The position numbers were made by a program, and so were the translations under genes. The notes beneath the pieces were generated by a model, which ran no database searches, was not told where the DNA came from, and saw nothing but the letters and a program-made list of their open reading frames with translations. 64,000 bases of DNA from the NCBI RefSeq assembly GCF_024642105.1, contig NZ_JAHEBT010000055.1, positions 1-64,000 on the forward strand, in the 5' to 3' direction. The DNA comes from Flavobacterium sp. (GTDB lineage Bacteria > Bacteroidota > Bacteroidia > Flavobacteriales > Flavobacteriaceae). Below are positions 30,861 through 38,674 of the stretch, one piece after another. Position 1 is the stretch's first letter. Every line of letters starts with the position of its first letter.

Positions 30861-30986
30861 TCGGTTGTCGGTTGTTGGTTGTCAGTTATCAGTTATCAGT
30901 TATCAGTTATCGGTTATTGGTTATCGGTTGTCAGTTATCGGTTGTTGGTTGTTGGTTGTTGGTTGTCAGTTGTTAGTTGGCTGTTG
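30861..30986. repeat. Heptamer tandem repeat tract, 18 units of T(C/T)(G/A)GTT(G/A)
   Basis: Eighteen consecutive 7-base units (TCGGTTG, TTGGTTG, TCAGTTA, TCGGTTA and similar) start exactly after the stop codon of the preceding gene and run with a strict period of seven. Smaller tracts of the same unit occur at 35929-35991 and 38675-38702, and in reverse complement at about 31478-31510 and 43056-43070. Confidence 0.9.
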
Positions 30987-31008
30987 TTTTATTTAAAATT
31001 ACATTAAG

Positions 31009-31377
31009 ATGAAAAGTCATGAAGATTTAGACATATATACAATTAGTTTGGCTCTGTTTTACGAAATTCATCCTGCTTCGTTGTTATTGCCAAAGCATGA
31101 ATTGTATGAGTTGGGTAGCCAAATCAGACGATCTGCCGATTCAGTGAATTCAAATATAGTTGAAGGTTATGGCAGAAAGCGCTATAAAGCAGATTTTATC
31201 AAATTTTTAGTGTATTCTCATTCCAGTTGTTTAGAAACCAAAGCGCATTTATTCAAAATAAGGCATCTGTACGCTGGTTTAGTTCCCGATATAGATAGAT
31301 TTATTACCGACTATGATGCTTTAGGTGCAAAAATCTATAAATTTATACAGTATGTTGAATCGAATTGGAAAACCTAA
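31009..31377 (+). CDS. Four-helix bundle protein (23S rRNA intervening-sequence-protein type)
   Basis: This 122-residue protein matches the four-helix bundle/S23 family often found inside 23S rRNA intervening sequences. Typical features are the opening EDLDIYTISLALFYEIH, the LGSQIRRSADSVNSNIVEGY core, and RYKADFIKFLVYSHSSCLET. Here it is not in an rRNA gene but stands alone between two guanidino-enzyme genes, in a repeat-rich gap with heptamers upstream and a REP-like copy downstream. The biochemical role of the family is not established. Relatives serve as RNA-binding accessory proteins of diversity-generating retroelements, but no reverse transcriptase is present here. Confidence 0.85.
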   Translation: MKSHEDLDIYTISLALFYEIHPASLLLPKHELYELGSQIRRSADSVNSNIVEGYGRKRYKADFIKFLVYSHSSCLETKAHLFKIRHLYAGLVPDIDRFITDYDALGAKIYKFIQYVESNWKT

Positions 31378-31450
31378 TTCTTCTCTAGAACAAAAAACAG
31401 AAACAATACATAAAAAACTTTGTGCCTTTGCGACTTCGTGGCAAATTAGA

Positions 31451-31477
31451 GATTGCTTCACTGCGTTCGCAATGACA
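31451..31477 (+). repeat. REP-like repeat, copy 1 (upstream of ctlX)
   Basis: This is the first of nine copies of a ~28-base element GATTGC(T/C/G)TCACTGCG followed by TTCGCAATGACAG, with ATTGC/GCAAT ends. A reverse-complement GATAACA-type heptamer run follows and reaches the next start codon. Other copies start at 35419, 42864, 42944, 43024, 44777, 47627, 47691 and 47770. Confidence 0.88.
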
Positions 31478-31522
31478 GAGAACAGAGAACAGATAACCGA
31501 TAACAGAAAACAGATATAAAAT

Positions 31523-32464
31523 ATGAACCAAACTACTAACGCTGTCTTGATGATTCGCCCTGTGGCATTTCGAATGAATGAACAAACTGCTGTCAATAAT
31601 TACTATCAAAAAGTGTTGGACGGATTGTTGCCTGCTACGGTAAATGCCAAAGCGCAGCAGGAATTTGATGCTTTTGTTGCTCAATTACGTGCTGTGGGTG
31701 TACAAGTGATTGTAGTTGATGATACTGCTGAGACTGATACACCAGATAGTATTTTTCCAAACAACTGGATTTCGTTTCACGAAAATGGCGATGTGGTTTT
31801 GTATCCTATGTTTGCTGAGAATCGTCGTTTGGAACGCCGAGAAGATATTCTGGATGTGCTAGAAGACGAGGGATTTGTGGTCAACGAAATTATGGACTAT
31901 ACTTCGGCTGAAACGGAAGGGTTTTTCTTGGAAGGAACTGGTAGCATTGTGTTGGATCGTGAAAACGGAAAAGCCTATTGTGCTTTGTCTCCTAGGGCTG
32001 ATGAAGAATTGTTTATCGAGTTTTGTGAAGATTTTGAATATACCCCCGTTATTTTTGAAGCCTTTCAGACTGTTGGTGATGAACGTAAGTTGATTTATCA
32101 TACTAATGTGATGATGTGTATTGGCGATACTTTTGCCGTAATTTGTGCGGATTGTATTGATGATAAAAAAGAACGCAAAATGGTCTTGGATAGTTTGCGT
32201 GGTGATGAAAAAGAAATTATTTTGATTACTGAAGCACAATTGAACCATTTTGCAGGCAATATGCTAGAAGTAGTTGGCGCTAATGAGCGTCGTTATTTGG
32301 TAATGAGTGCTTCGGCTTACCAAAGCTTGACTAAGAAACAAATAGCTCAATTAGAAGAACATCTAACTATTTTGAAAGCTAGTTTAGATACTATTGAAGC
32401 TTGTGGAGGGGGTAGTGCGCGTTGTATGATGGCTGAAATTTTCTTGCCTAAAACAACGGTTTAG
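31523..32464 (+). CDS. ctlX: Citrulline utilization hydrolase CtlX-type protein (arginine-deiminase fold)
   Basis: This 313-residue hydrolase has the guanidino-modifying enzyme fold. It carries the N-terminal MIRPVAFRMNEQTAVNNYYQ, the DSIFPNNWISFH motif, FLEGTGSIVLDR, catalytic His193 in YHTNVMMCIG and Cys301 in GGGSARCMMAEIFL, all characteristic of the CtlX subgroup. The subgroup is named for citrulline use; I infer the reaction from the family, not from local context. It is the second enzyme of this fold within 3 kb and starts just after a REP-like repeat and heptamers. No arginine-pathway gene adjoins it. Confidence 0.85.
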   Translation: MNQTTNAVLMIRPVAFRMNEQTAVNNYYQKVLDGLLPATVNAKAQQEFDAFVAQLRAVGVQVIVVDDTAETDTPDSIFPNNWISFHENGDVVLYPMFAENRRLERREDILDVLEDEGFVVNEIMDYTSAETEGFFLEGTGSIVLDRENGKAYCALSPRADEELFIEFCEDFEYTPVIFEAFQTVGDERKLIYHTNVMMCIGDTFAVICADCIDDKKERKMVLDSLRGDEKEIILITEAQLNHFAGNMLEVVGANERRYLVMSASAYQSLTKKQIAQLEEHLTILKASLDTIEACGGGSARCMMAEIFLPKTTV

Positions 32465-32473
32465 TCCGAATAA

Positions 32474-32508
32474 TTTGACACAACCGTTTCTTTTTTGATT
32501 ACTTTTGC
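32474..32508 (+). promoter_or_regulatory. Promoter of the CoA-binding protein gene
   Basis: The -7 box TACTTTTGC is at 32500-32508, 18 bases before the ATG. TTTG at 32474-32477 is the likely -33 element (spacer 22, slightly long). Confidence 0.7.
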
Positions 32509-32526
32509 CTTTCACAATTCAAATCG

Positions 32527-32892
32527 ATGAAAAATAAAAAAACTTTGGTGCTTGGCGCTACTACTAAACCTGAACGTTATGCTTTTAAAGCTGTCACTGC
32601 TTTGGTTGCCAAAGGCCATTCGGTATTGGCGATTGGTCAAAATGCAGGAGAAGTGGCAGGTATTAAAATTCAAACCAAAGCGTTGCCCATTAAAAGTGTG
32701 GATACGGTCAGTTTGTATCTTAATCCAGTACGTCAAAGGGAGTATTACAATTATATTATTGAGGCGCATCCTAAACGTGTTATTTTTAATCCGGGAACTG
32801 AAAATCCAGAGTTTTACCAATTGTTAGCATTGAACGATATTCAGGTGGAAGTAGCTTGTACTTTGGTTTTATTGGCAACTAATCAATATTAG
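32527..32892 (+). CDS. CoA-binding domain protein (CoA_binding_2, YccU-like)
   Basis: This 121-residue protein is a single Rossmann-type CoA-binding domain. It shows the nucleotide-binding start KTLVLGATTKPERYAFKAV, VDTVSLYLNPVRQ and the RVIFNPGTENPEF motif, where other members have a conserved NPG(T/A) segment. Such proteins bind CoA in vitro, but their physiological role is not clear. It has its own promoter; the next 415 bases are repeats and the recR promoter. Confidence 0.85.
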   Translation: MKNKKTLVLGATTKPERYAFKAVTALVAKGHSVLAIGQNAGEVAGIKIQTKALPIKSVDTVSLYLNPVRQREYYNYIIEAHPKRVIFNPGTENPEFYQLLALNDIQVEVACTLVLLATNQY

Positions 32893-33294
32893 GATTAATC
32901 TTTCGATATGCTTCGTTATTCGAATTGACGTGTATTGACCAACCTTCAGATTTAGGGAAGTTACTCGTTTTTAATGAAATATCACTTGTTCTCGATACGA
33001 TTTTTTAGCAAAAATCACTCGAACTGACGTAGACGGATTTGCAATCTATAGACAATAATACAATATTGTTTTTTAGACTAAATTTTACTTGTTCTCGATA
33101 CGATTTTTTAGCAAAAATCACTCGAACTGACGTAGACGGATTTGCAATCTATAGACAATAATACAATATTGTTTTTTAGACTAAATTTTACTTGTTCTCG
33201 ATACAATTTTTTAGCAAAAATCACTCGAACTGACGTGTAATTATCATCAAAAACAAATTAAACAAGGGGTAGGATTATTCTTTTTTAAATTCAC
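32893..33294. other. Gene-free region upstream of recR
   Basis: This stretch holds a diverged partial copy (about 32905-32935) and then the 103-base tandem repeat, followed by A/T-rich sequence that leads into the recR -7 box. No gene is visible in either direction. Confidence 0.75.
32984..33237. repeat. 103-base tandem repeat, about 2.5 copies
   Basis: Two nearly identical 103-base units (32984-33086 and 33087-33189) and a 48-base partial third (33190-33237) follow in tandem. Each begins ACTTGTTCTCGATACGA and holds an imperfect inverted repeat (GTTCTCGATACGATTTTT against AAAAATCACTCGAAC), so each could fold as a hairpin. The copies differ at very few bases (for example CGATACGA against CGATACAA in the third), which suggests recent amplification. 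Confidence 0.92.
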
Positions 33295-33303
33295 TACTTT
33301 TGC
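33295..33303 (+). promoter_or_regulatory. recR -7 promoter element, adjacent to the start codon
   Basis: TACTTTTGC at 33295-33303 is followed by only four bases before the recR ATG at 33308, so the transcript would have almost no leader. A clear TTTG -33 box is not visible. Confidence 0.65.
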
Positions 33304-33307
33304 ATTC

Positions 33308-33928
33308 ATGGAATTTTCTTCAAAATTATTAGAAAAAGCAGTTAACGAAATGTCTCAATTGCCGGGTATCGGTAAGCGTACGGCTTTGCGATTGGTTTTG
33401 CATTTGTTGAAACAGCCTCAGGAGCAAACACAGTATTTGTCTCAGGCTTTGATGACCATGCGAGAAGACATCAAACATTGTACTAGCTGTAATAATATTT
33501 CCGATACTGCTTTGTGTGAAATTTGTGCCAATGTGAGTCGGAACCATCAGATAATTTGTGTGGTGGAAGACATTCGCGATGTCATGGCAATTGAAAATAC
33601 AGGACAATTTAGAGGGATTTACCATGTGTTGGGGGGTAAGATTTCTCCCATTGATGGGGTAGGGCCTAGTCAGTTGTATATTAGTCCTTTGATTGATAAA
33701 GTGAAACAAGGTGGTGTGAGCGAAATCATTTTTGCGTTAAGCTCCACTATGGAAGGGGATACTACCAATTTTTATATTTACAAACAAATTATGGATTATC
33801 CAGTGGAACTGTCTACGATAGCCAGAGGAATTTCAGTAGGAGATGAACTGGAATATGCAGATGAAGTGACACTAGGGCGTAGTATTTTGCAACGGGTTCC
33901 TTTTGAAAAATCCATTACGAATAATTAA
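33308..33928 (+). CDS. recR: Recombination protein RecR
   Basis: RecR works with RecF and RecO in loading RecA at gaps. The 206-residue protein has the N-terminal helix-hairpin-helix ([17 protein letters not shown]), a zinc finger with [16 protein letters not shown], and a TOPRIM domain ([33 protein letters not shown]). The C-terminus [19 protein letters not shown] is complete. It lies 30 bases upstream of the UDP-glucose dehydrogenase gene. Confidence 0.96.
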   Translation: MEFSSKLLEKAVNEMSQLPGIGKRTALRLVLHLLKQPQEQTQYLSQALMTMREDIKHCTSCNNISDTALCEICANVSRNHQIICVVEDIRDVMAIENTGQFRGIYHVLGGKISPIDGVGPSQLYISPLIDKVKQGGVSEIIFALSSTMEGDTTNFYIYKQIMDYPVELSTIARGISVGDELEYADEVTLGRSILQRVPFEKSITNN

Positions 33929-33958
33929 AATAAAGTCGAACGACTAATGATAGAATCA

Positions 33959-35350
33959 ATGAAGATTACAAAAATTTGTTGCATTGGAGCAGGATATGTG
34001 GGTGGACCTACTATGGCGGTAATTGCACAAAAATGTCCGCATATTCAGGTGACGGTAGTGGATTTGAATGCTGATCGTATTGCAGCATGGAATGATGAAA
34101 ATGTGGATAATATTCCGATTTACGAACCAGGCTTGAGTGCTGTTGTGGCCGAAGCCAGAGGCAGAAACCTCTTTTTTTCTACAGATGTCGAAAAAGCGAT
34201 TGATGAAGCACAATTGATTTTTATTTCGGTGAATACGCCAACTAAAACCTACGGGAAAGGAAAAGGCATGGCCGCCGATTTGAAGTACATTGAGTTGTGT
34301 GCACGCCAAATAGCTCAGGTTGCCAAAGACAATAAAATTGTAGTGGAGAAATCTACTTTGCCTGTGCGTACTGCTGAGGCGATTAAAAATATTTTAGATC
34401 ATACTGGAAATGGGGTGCAATTTCAAATTTTGTCCAATCCCGAGTTCTTAGCGGAAGGGACAGCGGTAGACGATTTATTGCATCCTGATCGTATTTTAAT
34501 AGGTGGCGATACTAGTCCTGAAGGGCAAGAAGCAATCCAGTCTTTGGTGGATGTGTATGCGAATTGGGTACCAACCGACAAAATTCTGACGACTAATGTT
34601 TGGTCTTCGGAATTGTCCAAATTAACTGCCAATGCTTTTTTGGCACAACGTATTTCGTCTATCAATGCGTTGTCCGAATTGTGTGAAAAAACAGGTGCTG
34701 ATGTGAATGAAGTAGCTCGTGCTATTGGAATGGATAGCCGCATTGGTTCTAAATTTTTGAAGTCTTCTGTAGGCTTTGGAGGTTCTTGTTTCCAAAAAGA
34801 TATTTTGAATTTGGTCTATATCGCTAAGTCGTATGGATTGAACGAGGTAGCTGATTATTGGGAACAGGTGATTATTATGAACGATCATCAAAAAAGACGC
34901 TTCTCTGCTAAAATTGTCCAAACACTATATAATACGGTGGCATCCAAAAAGATTGCTTTTTTGGGTTGGGCGTTTAAGAAAGATACCAATGATACTCGCG
35001 AATCGGCAGCCATCTATGTAGCGGATGATTTGATTAATGAGCAAGCTCAGATAGCGGTGTATGATCCTAAGGTGTCTGCTGCTAAAGTAGTGTCTGATTT
35101 GGATTATTTAGAAACCCGTTCGCATGATGCGAATGTGGCTCAAGTGCAATCGTTCTCTAATCCCTATGAAGCTTGTCAAGGAGCGCATGCTATTGCAGTA
35201 CTGACCGAATGGGATGAATTCACGACTTATGATTGGCAACAAATTTATGATGGAATGCAAAAACCAGCCTTCCTTTTTGACGGACGTAATTTATTGAATC
35301 GTTCTGAATTGGAAGCAATTGGGTTTGTTTATCAAGGTATTGGGGCTTAG
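33959..35350 (+). CDS. ugd: UDP-glucose 6-dehydrogenase
   Basis: It oxidises UDP-glucose twice with NAD+ to UDP-glucuronate, a precursor of acidic surface sugars. The protein (463 residues) has the Rossmann start [60 protein letters not shown] and the active-site Cys277 in [13 protein letters not shown], then [19 protein letters not shown] sequence near the C-terminus. The length and the VGGPT motif are those of the long, eukaryote-like subgroup. I start it at MKITK (33959); an ATG four codons earlier (33947) is possible. It opens the polysaccharide region and differs clearly from the second dehydrogenase at 43083. Confidence 0.92.
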   Translation: MKITKICCIGAGYVGGPTMAVIAQKCPHIQVTVVDLNADRIAAWNDENVDNIPIYEPGLSAVVAEARGRNLFFSTDVEKAIDEAQLIFISVNTPTKTYGKGKGMAADLKYIELCARQIAQVAKDNKIVVEKSTLPVRTAEAIKNILDHTGNGVQFQILSNPEFLAEGTAVDDLLHPDRILIGGDTSPEGQEAIQSLVDVYANWVPTDKILTTNVWSSELSKLTANAFLAQRISSINALSELCEKTGADVNEVARAIGMDSRIGSKFLKSSVGFGGSCFQKDILNLVYIAKSYGLNEVADYWEQVIIMNDHQKRRFSAKIVQTLYNTVASKKIAFLGWAFKKDTNDTRESAAIYVADDLINEQAQIAVYDPKVSAAKVVSDLDYLETRSHDANVAQVQSFSNPYEACQGAHAIAVLTEWDEFTTYDWQQIYDGMQKPAFLFDGRNLLNRSELEAIGFVYQGIGA

Positions 35351-35418
35351 TTGCTTTTTTAAATTGACTTTTAATAATTACTATTAATTGCGCCTTAGTG
35401 CCTTTGAAGCAAATTAAA

Positions 35419-35446
35419 GATTGCCTCACTGCGTTCGCAATGACAG
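35419..35446 (+). repeat. REP-like repeat, copy 2 (immediately upstream of the NusG paralogue)
   Basis: A copy of the GATTGC...GCAATGACAG element ends 11 bases before the ATG at 35458. It is preceded by a GCGCCTTAGTGCCTTTG stretch that resembles sequence before the copies at 31451 and 47770. Confidence 0.88.
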
Positions 35447-35457
35447 ATAATAACAAT

Positions 35458-35922
35458 ATGAACTGGTACGTACTTTATACAAAACCCAAATGGGAGAAAA
35501 AAGTTGCCGAGCAATTGCAAGCTATCGGAATCGATTGCTATTGTCCTTTGGTGACCAAAGAGCGCCAATGGTCGGATCGAAAAAAGAAGGTAGAAGTACC
35601 GTTGTTTAATTCCTATGTTTTTGTGCATTTGGAAGAGAAAGATCGTTCCTTGGTTTTTCAATCTCCGGGAGCTGTGCGGTATTTGTTTTGGTTGCAACAA
35701 CCCGCTATTGTTCGCGATGAGGAAATCGCTACTATTAAAAAATGGTTGAGTTCACCTGGTATTGCTGAAATTGAAGTCAGTACCTATCAAGTTGGTGATA
35801 CCATTCAAGTGGATTCAGGTCCTTTTGTGAACCAACAAGCTGTAGTGCAAGAAGTAACTGCTTCTCACTATATTTTGGTTTTGGAATCGATGGGTTGTGT
35901 TTTGAAGATGAAGCATAAGTAG
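35458..35922 (+). CDS. NusG-family transcription antiterminator of a polysaccharide locus (UpxY/LoaP type)
   Basis: Specialised NusG paralogues ride RNA polymerase and prevent premature termination in long capsule or exopolysaccharide operons. In Bacteroides the UpxY proteins do this for capsule loci. The 154-residue product has the NGN domain (MNWYVLYTKPKWEKKVAEQL, VPLFNSYVFVHL, VRYLFWLQQPA) and a C-terminal KOW region (GDTIQVDSGPFVNQQAVVQE). An upstream start would place the N-terminus inside the REP-like repeat, so I use the ATG at 35458. It lies at the head of the locus; the nearest + strand gene is 2.3 kb downstream. Confidence 0.9.
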   Translation: MNWYVLYTKPKWEKKVAEQLQAIGIDCYCPLVTKERQWSDRKKKVEVPLFNSYVFVHLEEKDRSLVFQSPGAVRYLFWLQQPAIVRDEEIATIKKWLSSPGIAEIEVSTYQVGDTIQVDSGPFVNQQAVVQEVTASHYILVLESMGCVLKMKHK

Positions 35923-35928
35923 GTGTTG

Positions 35929-35991
35929 TCGGTTGTCCGTTATCTGTTATCTGTTATCGGTTGTCAGTTGATGGTTGTCTGTTGTTAGTTC
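35929..35991. repeat. Heptamer tandem tract, 9 units (TCGGTTG family)
   Basis: Nine 7-base units (TCGGTTG, TCCGTTA, TCTGTTA, TCAGTTG, TTAGTTC and similar) start six bases after the stop codon of the NusG paralogue. They belong to the same family as the tract at 30861. Confidence 0.85.
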
Positions 35992-36060
35992 ATTGTTTAA
36001 TATTCGTTGTTTCAAGTTTAAAACTAATCACTATTTACTAATTACTTTTCACTTTTTTTA

Positions 36061-36750
36061 AACCATATAAGTCATATAAGGGAATGTAAGAAAGTCACTA
36101 AAGTTTTTTTACCATTAAGAGATTAAGAACTATTAAGTTGTAACTATTCTCAAATTGTTGTATTTCTCCCCAAGCTTCATCAATTCATATATCATATAAG
36201 GGGAACATAAGTGGAAGTACTTTGTGTTTTTCTTAGTTTCATGTTTTAAATTGGATAGTGTATTTTATGGTAGGTGTTGCGATGCTGAAACAAGTTCAGC
36301 ATGACAGCCGTTTAGTGGGGTGCTATTTAAGTTGTGTTTTTTCAATCGTAAATCGTTCCGAGTCTTCGGGATTGTAAATTTAAAAACCGTATAAGTCATA
36401 TAAGGGAATGTAAGAAAGTCACTAAAGTTTTTTTCATTAAGAGATTAAGAACTATTAAGTTGTAACTATTCTCAAGTTGTTCTATTTTTTTCGTGGCGGA
36501 GTTATGTACTTTATTAATTTATAAGTCATAATAAGGGAATATAAGTGGAAGTACTTTGTGTTTTTCTTAGTTTTATGTCTTAAAATTGTATGGCGTATTT
36601 CATGGTAGGTGTTGCGATGCTGAAACAAGTTCAGCAAGACAGCCGTTTAGTGGGGTGCTATTTAAGTTGTGTTTTTTTCAAGCGTAAATCTGTCTGGTGT
36701 TTCGGGATTGTAAATTTTAAAACCATATAAGTCATATAAGGGAATGTAAC
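36061..36750. repeat. ~330-base direct repeat, two copies and a partial third
   Basis: AACCATATAAGTCATATAAG and the following sequence recur at 36061, 36385 and 36721, giving units of about 324 and 336 bases. Each full unit holds a perfect hairpin TGCTGAA-ACAAG-TTCAGCA (about 36282 and 36618). The copies have drifted by small indels and substitutions. There is no ORF of note, so this is non-coding repeat DNA between the NusG paralogue and the next gene. Confidence 0.85.
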
Positions 36751-36957
36751 AAAGTCGCTTGGCTTTATTGAATATTGGGAATAAACAGTTAACTCAAATT
36801 TTGCGACAACTCGGCAAGAGATAAACTAACTAGTTGAACTAGTCACAAAAAGTGACCATTTAATTTAAAATAATTTTTCTTTTTATTTTAATAGTGTTTG
36901 TTTATTCAAGACGGTTCCCCTCTTGAGAGGGGTTAGGGGTTTGTTTTATCGTGCTAA
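36751..36957. other. Gap with short hairpins and a short-loop composite repeat
   Basis: A CTAGTTGAACTAG palindrome-like sequence and a GTCAC-AAAAA-GTGAC hairpin lie side by side at about 36830-36857. A short-loop CCCCTCTTGAGAGGGG element with GTTAGGGGT follows at 36913-36940. No gene is visible. Confidence 0.6.
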
Positions 36958-37350
36958 TTAATTGCTTTTGTGAGTTTTCTCAAATTCTAAAATGTAAAAT
37001 TCAATAGCTCGAATTACATTTTCCATATCCCTCAAAACTTCAAAATCACTGAAACGGAGAATGTTTATTCCTAATTCATTCATTCGTTTTTCTTTTATGA
37101 TGTCTTTGTTATGAACTTCTAGAATTTCATGGGAGTAACCATCTACTTCAATTCCTAATAAGAGCTCATAGCAGAAAAAATCTAAAATGTAATTGTCTAT
37201 TGGTTTTTGTCTATGGAAATCGTAACCGTACATTTGTTTTCCTTTTAGTTTTAGCCAAAGGAAGATTTCTGTTTCGGTAGATTCGTTTCGGAGTTTTCTT
37301 GCTAATACAGTTAGTTTTGGGTTGTAGGGGATGATTTTTCGTTTTGACAT
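36958..37350 (-). CDS. DUF559 endonuclease-fold protein
   Basis: This 130-residue protein matches the DUF559 family, a restriction-endonuclease-like domain related to very-short-patch repair nucleases. Visible features are the N-terminal LARKLRNESTETEIFLWLKL, the core YGYDFHRQKPIDNYILDFFC, then LGIEVDGYSHE and NILRFSDFEVLRDMENV. The acidic and Glu-x-Asp residues in these blocks are the likely metal site. It is alone on the minus strand inside the repeat-rich gap. DUF559 genes often occur as isolated accessory genes; its substrate and role are unknown. Confidence 0.85.
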   Translation of the reverse strand: MSKRKIIPYNPKLTVLARKLRNESTETEIFLWLKLKGKQMYGYDFHRQKPIDNYILDFFCYELLLGIEVDGYSHEILEVHNKDIIKEKRMNELGINILRFSDFEVLRDMENVIRAIEFYILEFEKTHKSN

Positions 37351-37400
37351 TTGGGTTTGATTTGGGATGTTAAAGGTAATTATTTATTTTAAAAATACGC

Positions 37401-37526
37401 ATCCCTGGCTCCTCTGAAGAGGTGAATGTACAGTGTTTCATGTACTTGAATTGTTTTATTATTGTGTATTGTTTGTTTACTATTGTAACTCAAAAACACA
37501 CCCCTAGCCCCTCTCGAGAGGGGAAT
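37401..37526. repeat. Two short-loop composite hairpin elements
   Basis: A diverged copy at 37401-37426 (CCCTGGCTCCTCTGAAGAGG) and a good copy at 37496-37526 (ACACACCCCTAGCCCCTCTC, then GAGAGGGGAATT) share the CCCCTCT...AGAGGGG hairpin of the family found through the polysaccharide locus. Confidence 0.8.
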
Positions 37527-37587
37527 TGTGTAGGGTGAATAGTGCGTTTAGTAGTTTGGATGTTGGGAGTAATTGTAAGAGAATATA

Positions 37588-37915
37588 ACACACCCCTAGC
37601 CCCTATAACTCTCGTTTTTATTTTATTTTTGGAATCGTTGAATCTTCGATTTCAAGAGGGGAACGTTCAGTGTTTCAAATGCCTGAATTGTTTTATTATC
37701 GTATGCTGTTTATTTATTATTGTAAATTGGGACACACCCCTAGCCCCTATAACTCTCGTTTTTATTTTATTTTTGGAATCGTTGAATCTTCGATTTCAAG
37801 AGGGGAACGTCTTGTAGTTAGTGAATCGTAGATCGAAACACACCCCTAGCCCCTATAACTCTCGTTTTTATTGTTTTTTTGGAATCGTTGAATCTTCGAT
37901 TTCAAGAGGGGAACG
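37588..37915. repeat. Three long-loop composite hairpin elements
   Basis: Three nearly identical ~78-base elements (37588-37665, 37731-37810 and 37837-37915) read ACACACCCCTAGCCCCT, then a ~50-base insert (ATAACTCTCGTTTTTATTTT ... GGAATCGTTGAATCTTCGAT), then AGAGGGGAACGT. The insert replaces the CTCGAG/CTTGAG loop of the short form while both flanks are kept. A 91-codon frame through this region is an artefact of the repeats. Confidence 0.9.
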
Positions 37916-38128
37916 TCTTGTAGTTAGTGAATCGTAAATCGGTCTGGTGTTTCGGGATTGTGCCTTGTAAATTGGTGTCACTACATTTAGTGATATTTGA
38001 ATTTAATTTTAGGGTTGAATTCTTAATTTTTAATTGATTATTAGTATTTTAGGGATTTATTTTAAATGCGGGTAATTTATAATCTCTGGATAGTTTCAAA
38101 AATCAATCCGAAATCAGCTTATTTTTAT
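37916..38128. other. A/T-rich gap before the promoter of the polysaccharide operon
   Basis: No gene is visible. A sequence like the GTCTGGTGTTTCGGGATTGT of the ~330-base repeat recurs at about 37943, and otherwise the DNA is A/T-rich up to the promoter at 38129. Confidence 0.6.
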
Positions 38129-38239
38129 TACTTTTGCTTTGCTTAAAAATTTGTCTTTTTCAGTACTCATTATGGGACTGGGAGAGGCGAAGCCGTGGAA
38201 TAAAATCAAGACGTTTTAATTCAAAATTATATAGAAATT
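38129..38239 (+). promoter_or_regulatory. Promoter and ~100-base leader with an ops/JUMPstart-like segment
   Basis: TACTTTTGC at 38129-38137 is a good -7 box, giving a leader of about 100 bases before the gene at 38240. Within it, 38161-38200 reads CAGTACTC, then GGGACTGGGAGAGGCGAAGC and CGTGG. GGC-GAA-GCC (38186-38194) can form a small hairpin followed by GTGG. The spacing and composition recall the JUMPstart/ops element that recruits RfaH, a NusG paralogue, in enteric bacteria. The link to the NusG paralogue upstream is inference. Confidence 0.5.
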
Positions 38240-38671
38240 ATGAGTGCTAAACAAAAAGTAGGAATCACTTTTAGTGCTTTTGATTTGCTTCATGCGGGTC
38301 ATATCACTATGTTAGAAGAGGCTAAAAGACAGTGTGATTATTTGATTTGTGGATTGCAAACAGATCCTACTTTGGATCGTCCTGAAAAAAATCGTCCGGT
38401 ACAGTCTGTGGTAGAGCGTTATATCCAATTGAAGGGCTGTAAGTTTGTGGATGAAATAGTACCTTATGCTACGGAACAAGATTTAGAAGATATTTTACGT
38501 TCGTTCAAGATTGATGTGCGTATTATTGGGGACGAATACCAAGATAAAAATTTTACGGGCAGAACCTATTGTGAAGAAAAAGGAATTGAACTGTATTTTA
38601 ATGTACGAGAACATCGCTTTTCTAGTAGCAGCTTGCGTCAGGAAGTAGCTGAAAAACAAGCGAGAAAATAG
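38240..38671 (+). CDS. Cytidylyltransferase-like nucleotidyltransferase (glycerol-3-phosphate cytidylyltransferase-like)
   Basis: This 143-residue protein is a single nucleotidyltransferase domain. The HxGH signature is HAGH at 18-21 and the second signature is RFSSSSLRQ near residues 125-133. The nearest familiar enzymes are TagD (CDP-glycerol formation) and the HldE/RfaE C-terminal domain; I cannot choose with certainty. It is the first gene after the leader described above and is followed by a mannose-1-phosphate guanylyltransferase, so a role in supplying an activated sugar or alcohol for surface polysaccharide is likely. Confidence 0.85.
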   Translation: MSAKQKVGITFSAFDLLHAGHITMLEEAKRQCDYLICGLQTDPTLDRPEKNRPVQSVVERYIQLKGCKFVDEIVPYATEQDLEDILRSFKIDVRIIGDEYQDKNFTGRTYCEEKGIELYFNVREHRFSSSSLRQEVAEKQARK

Positions 38672-38674
38672 GTT

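Noticed and set aside
30861..30986. CRISPR-like or coding interpretation of the heptamer tract
   Set aside because: Period of seven with no spacers; not a protein-coding pattern and no ORF is convincing.
31009..31377. Accessory gene of a diversity-generating retroelement
   Set aside because: No reverse transcriptase, template repeat or variable repeat is found nearby.
31385..31684. Minus-strand 99-codon frame
   Set aside because: It overlaps the start of the well-supported ctlX gene and the REP-like repeat on the opposite strand.
35398..35457. Longer start for the NusG paralogue
   Set aside because: The extension translates the REP-like repeat; the family start MNWYVLYTKP is at 35458.
37542..37817. 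A 91-codon + strand frame in the repeat region
   Set aside because: It is made of two copies of the long-loop composite hairpin element, so it repeats itself; no protein-like composition or start context.
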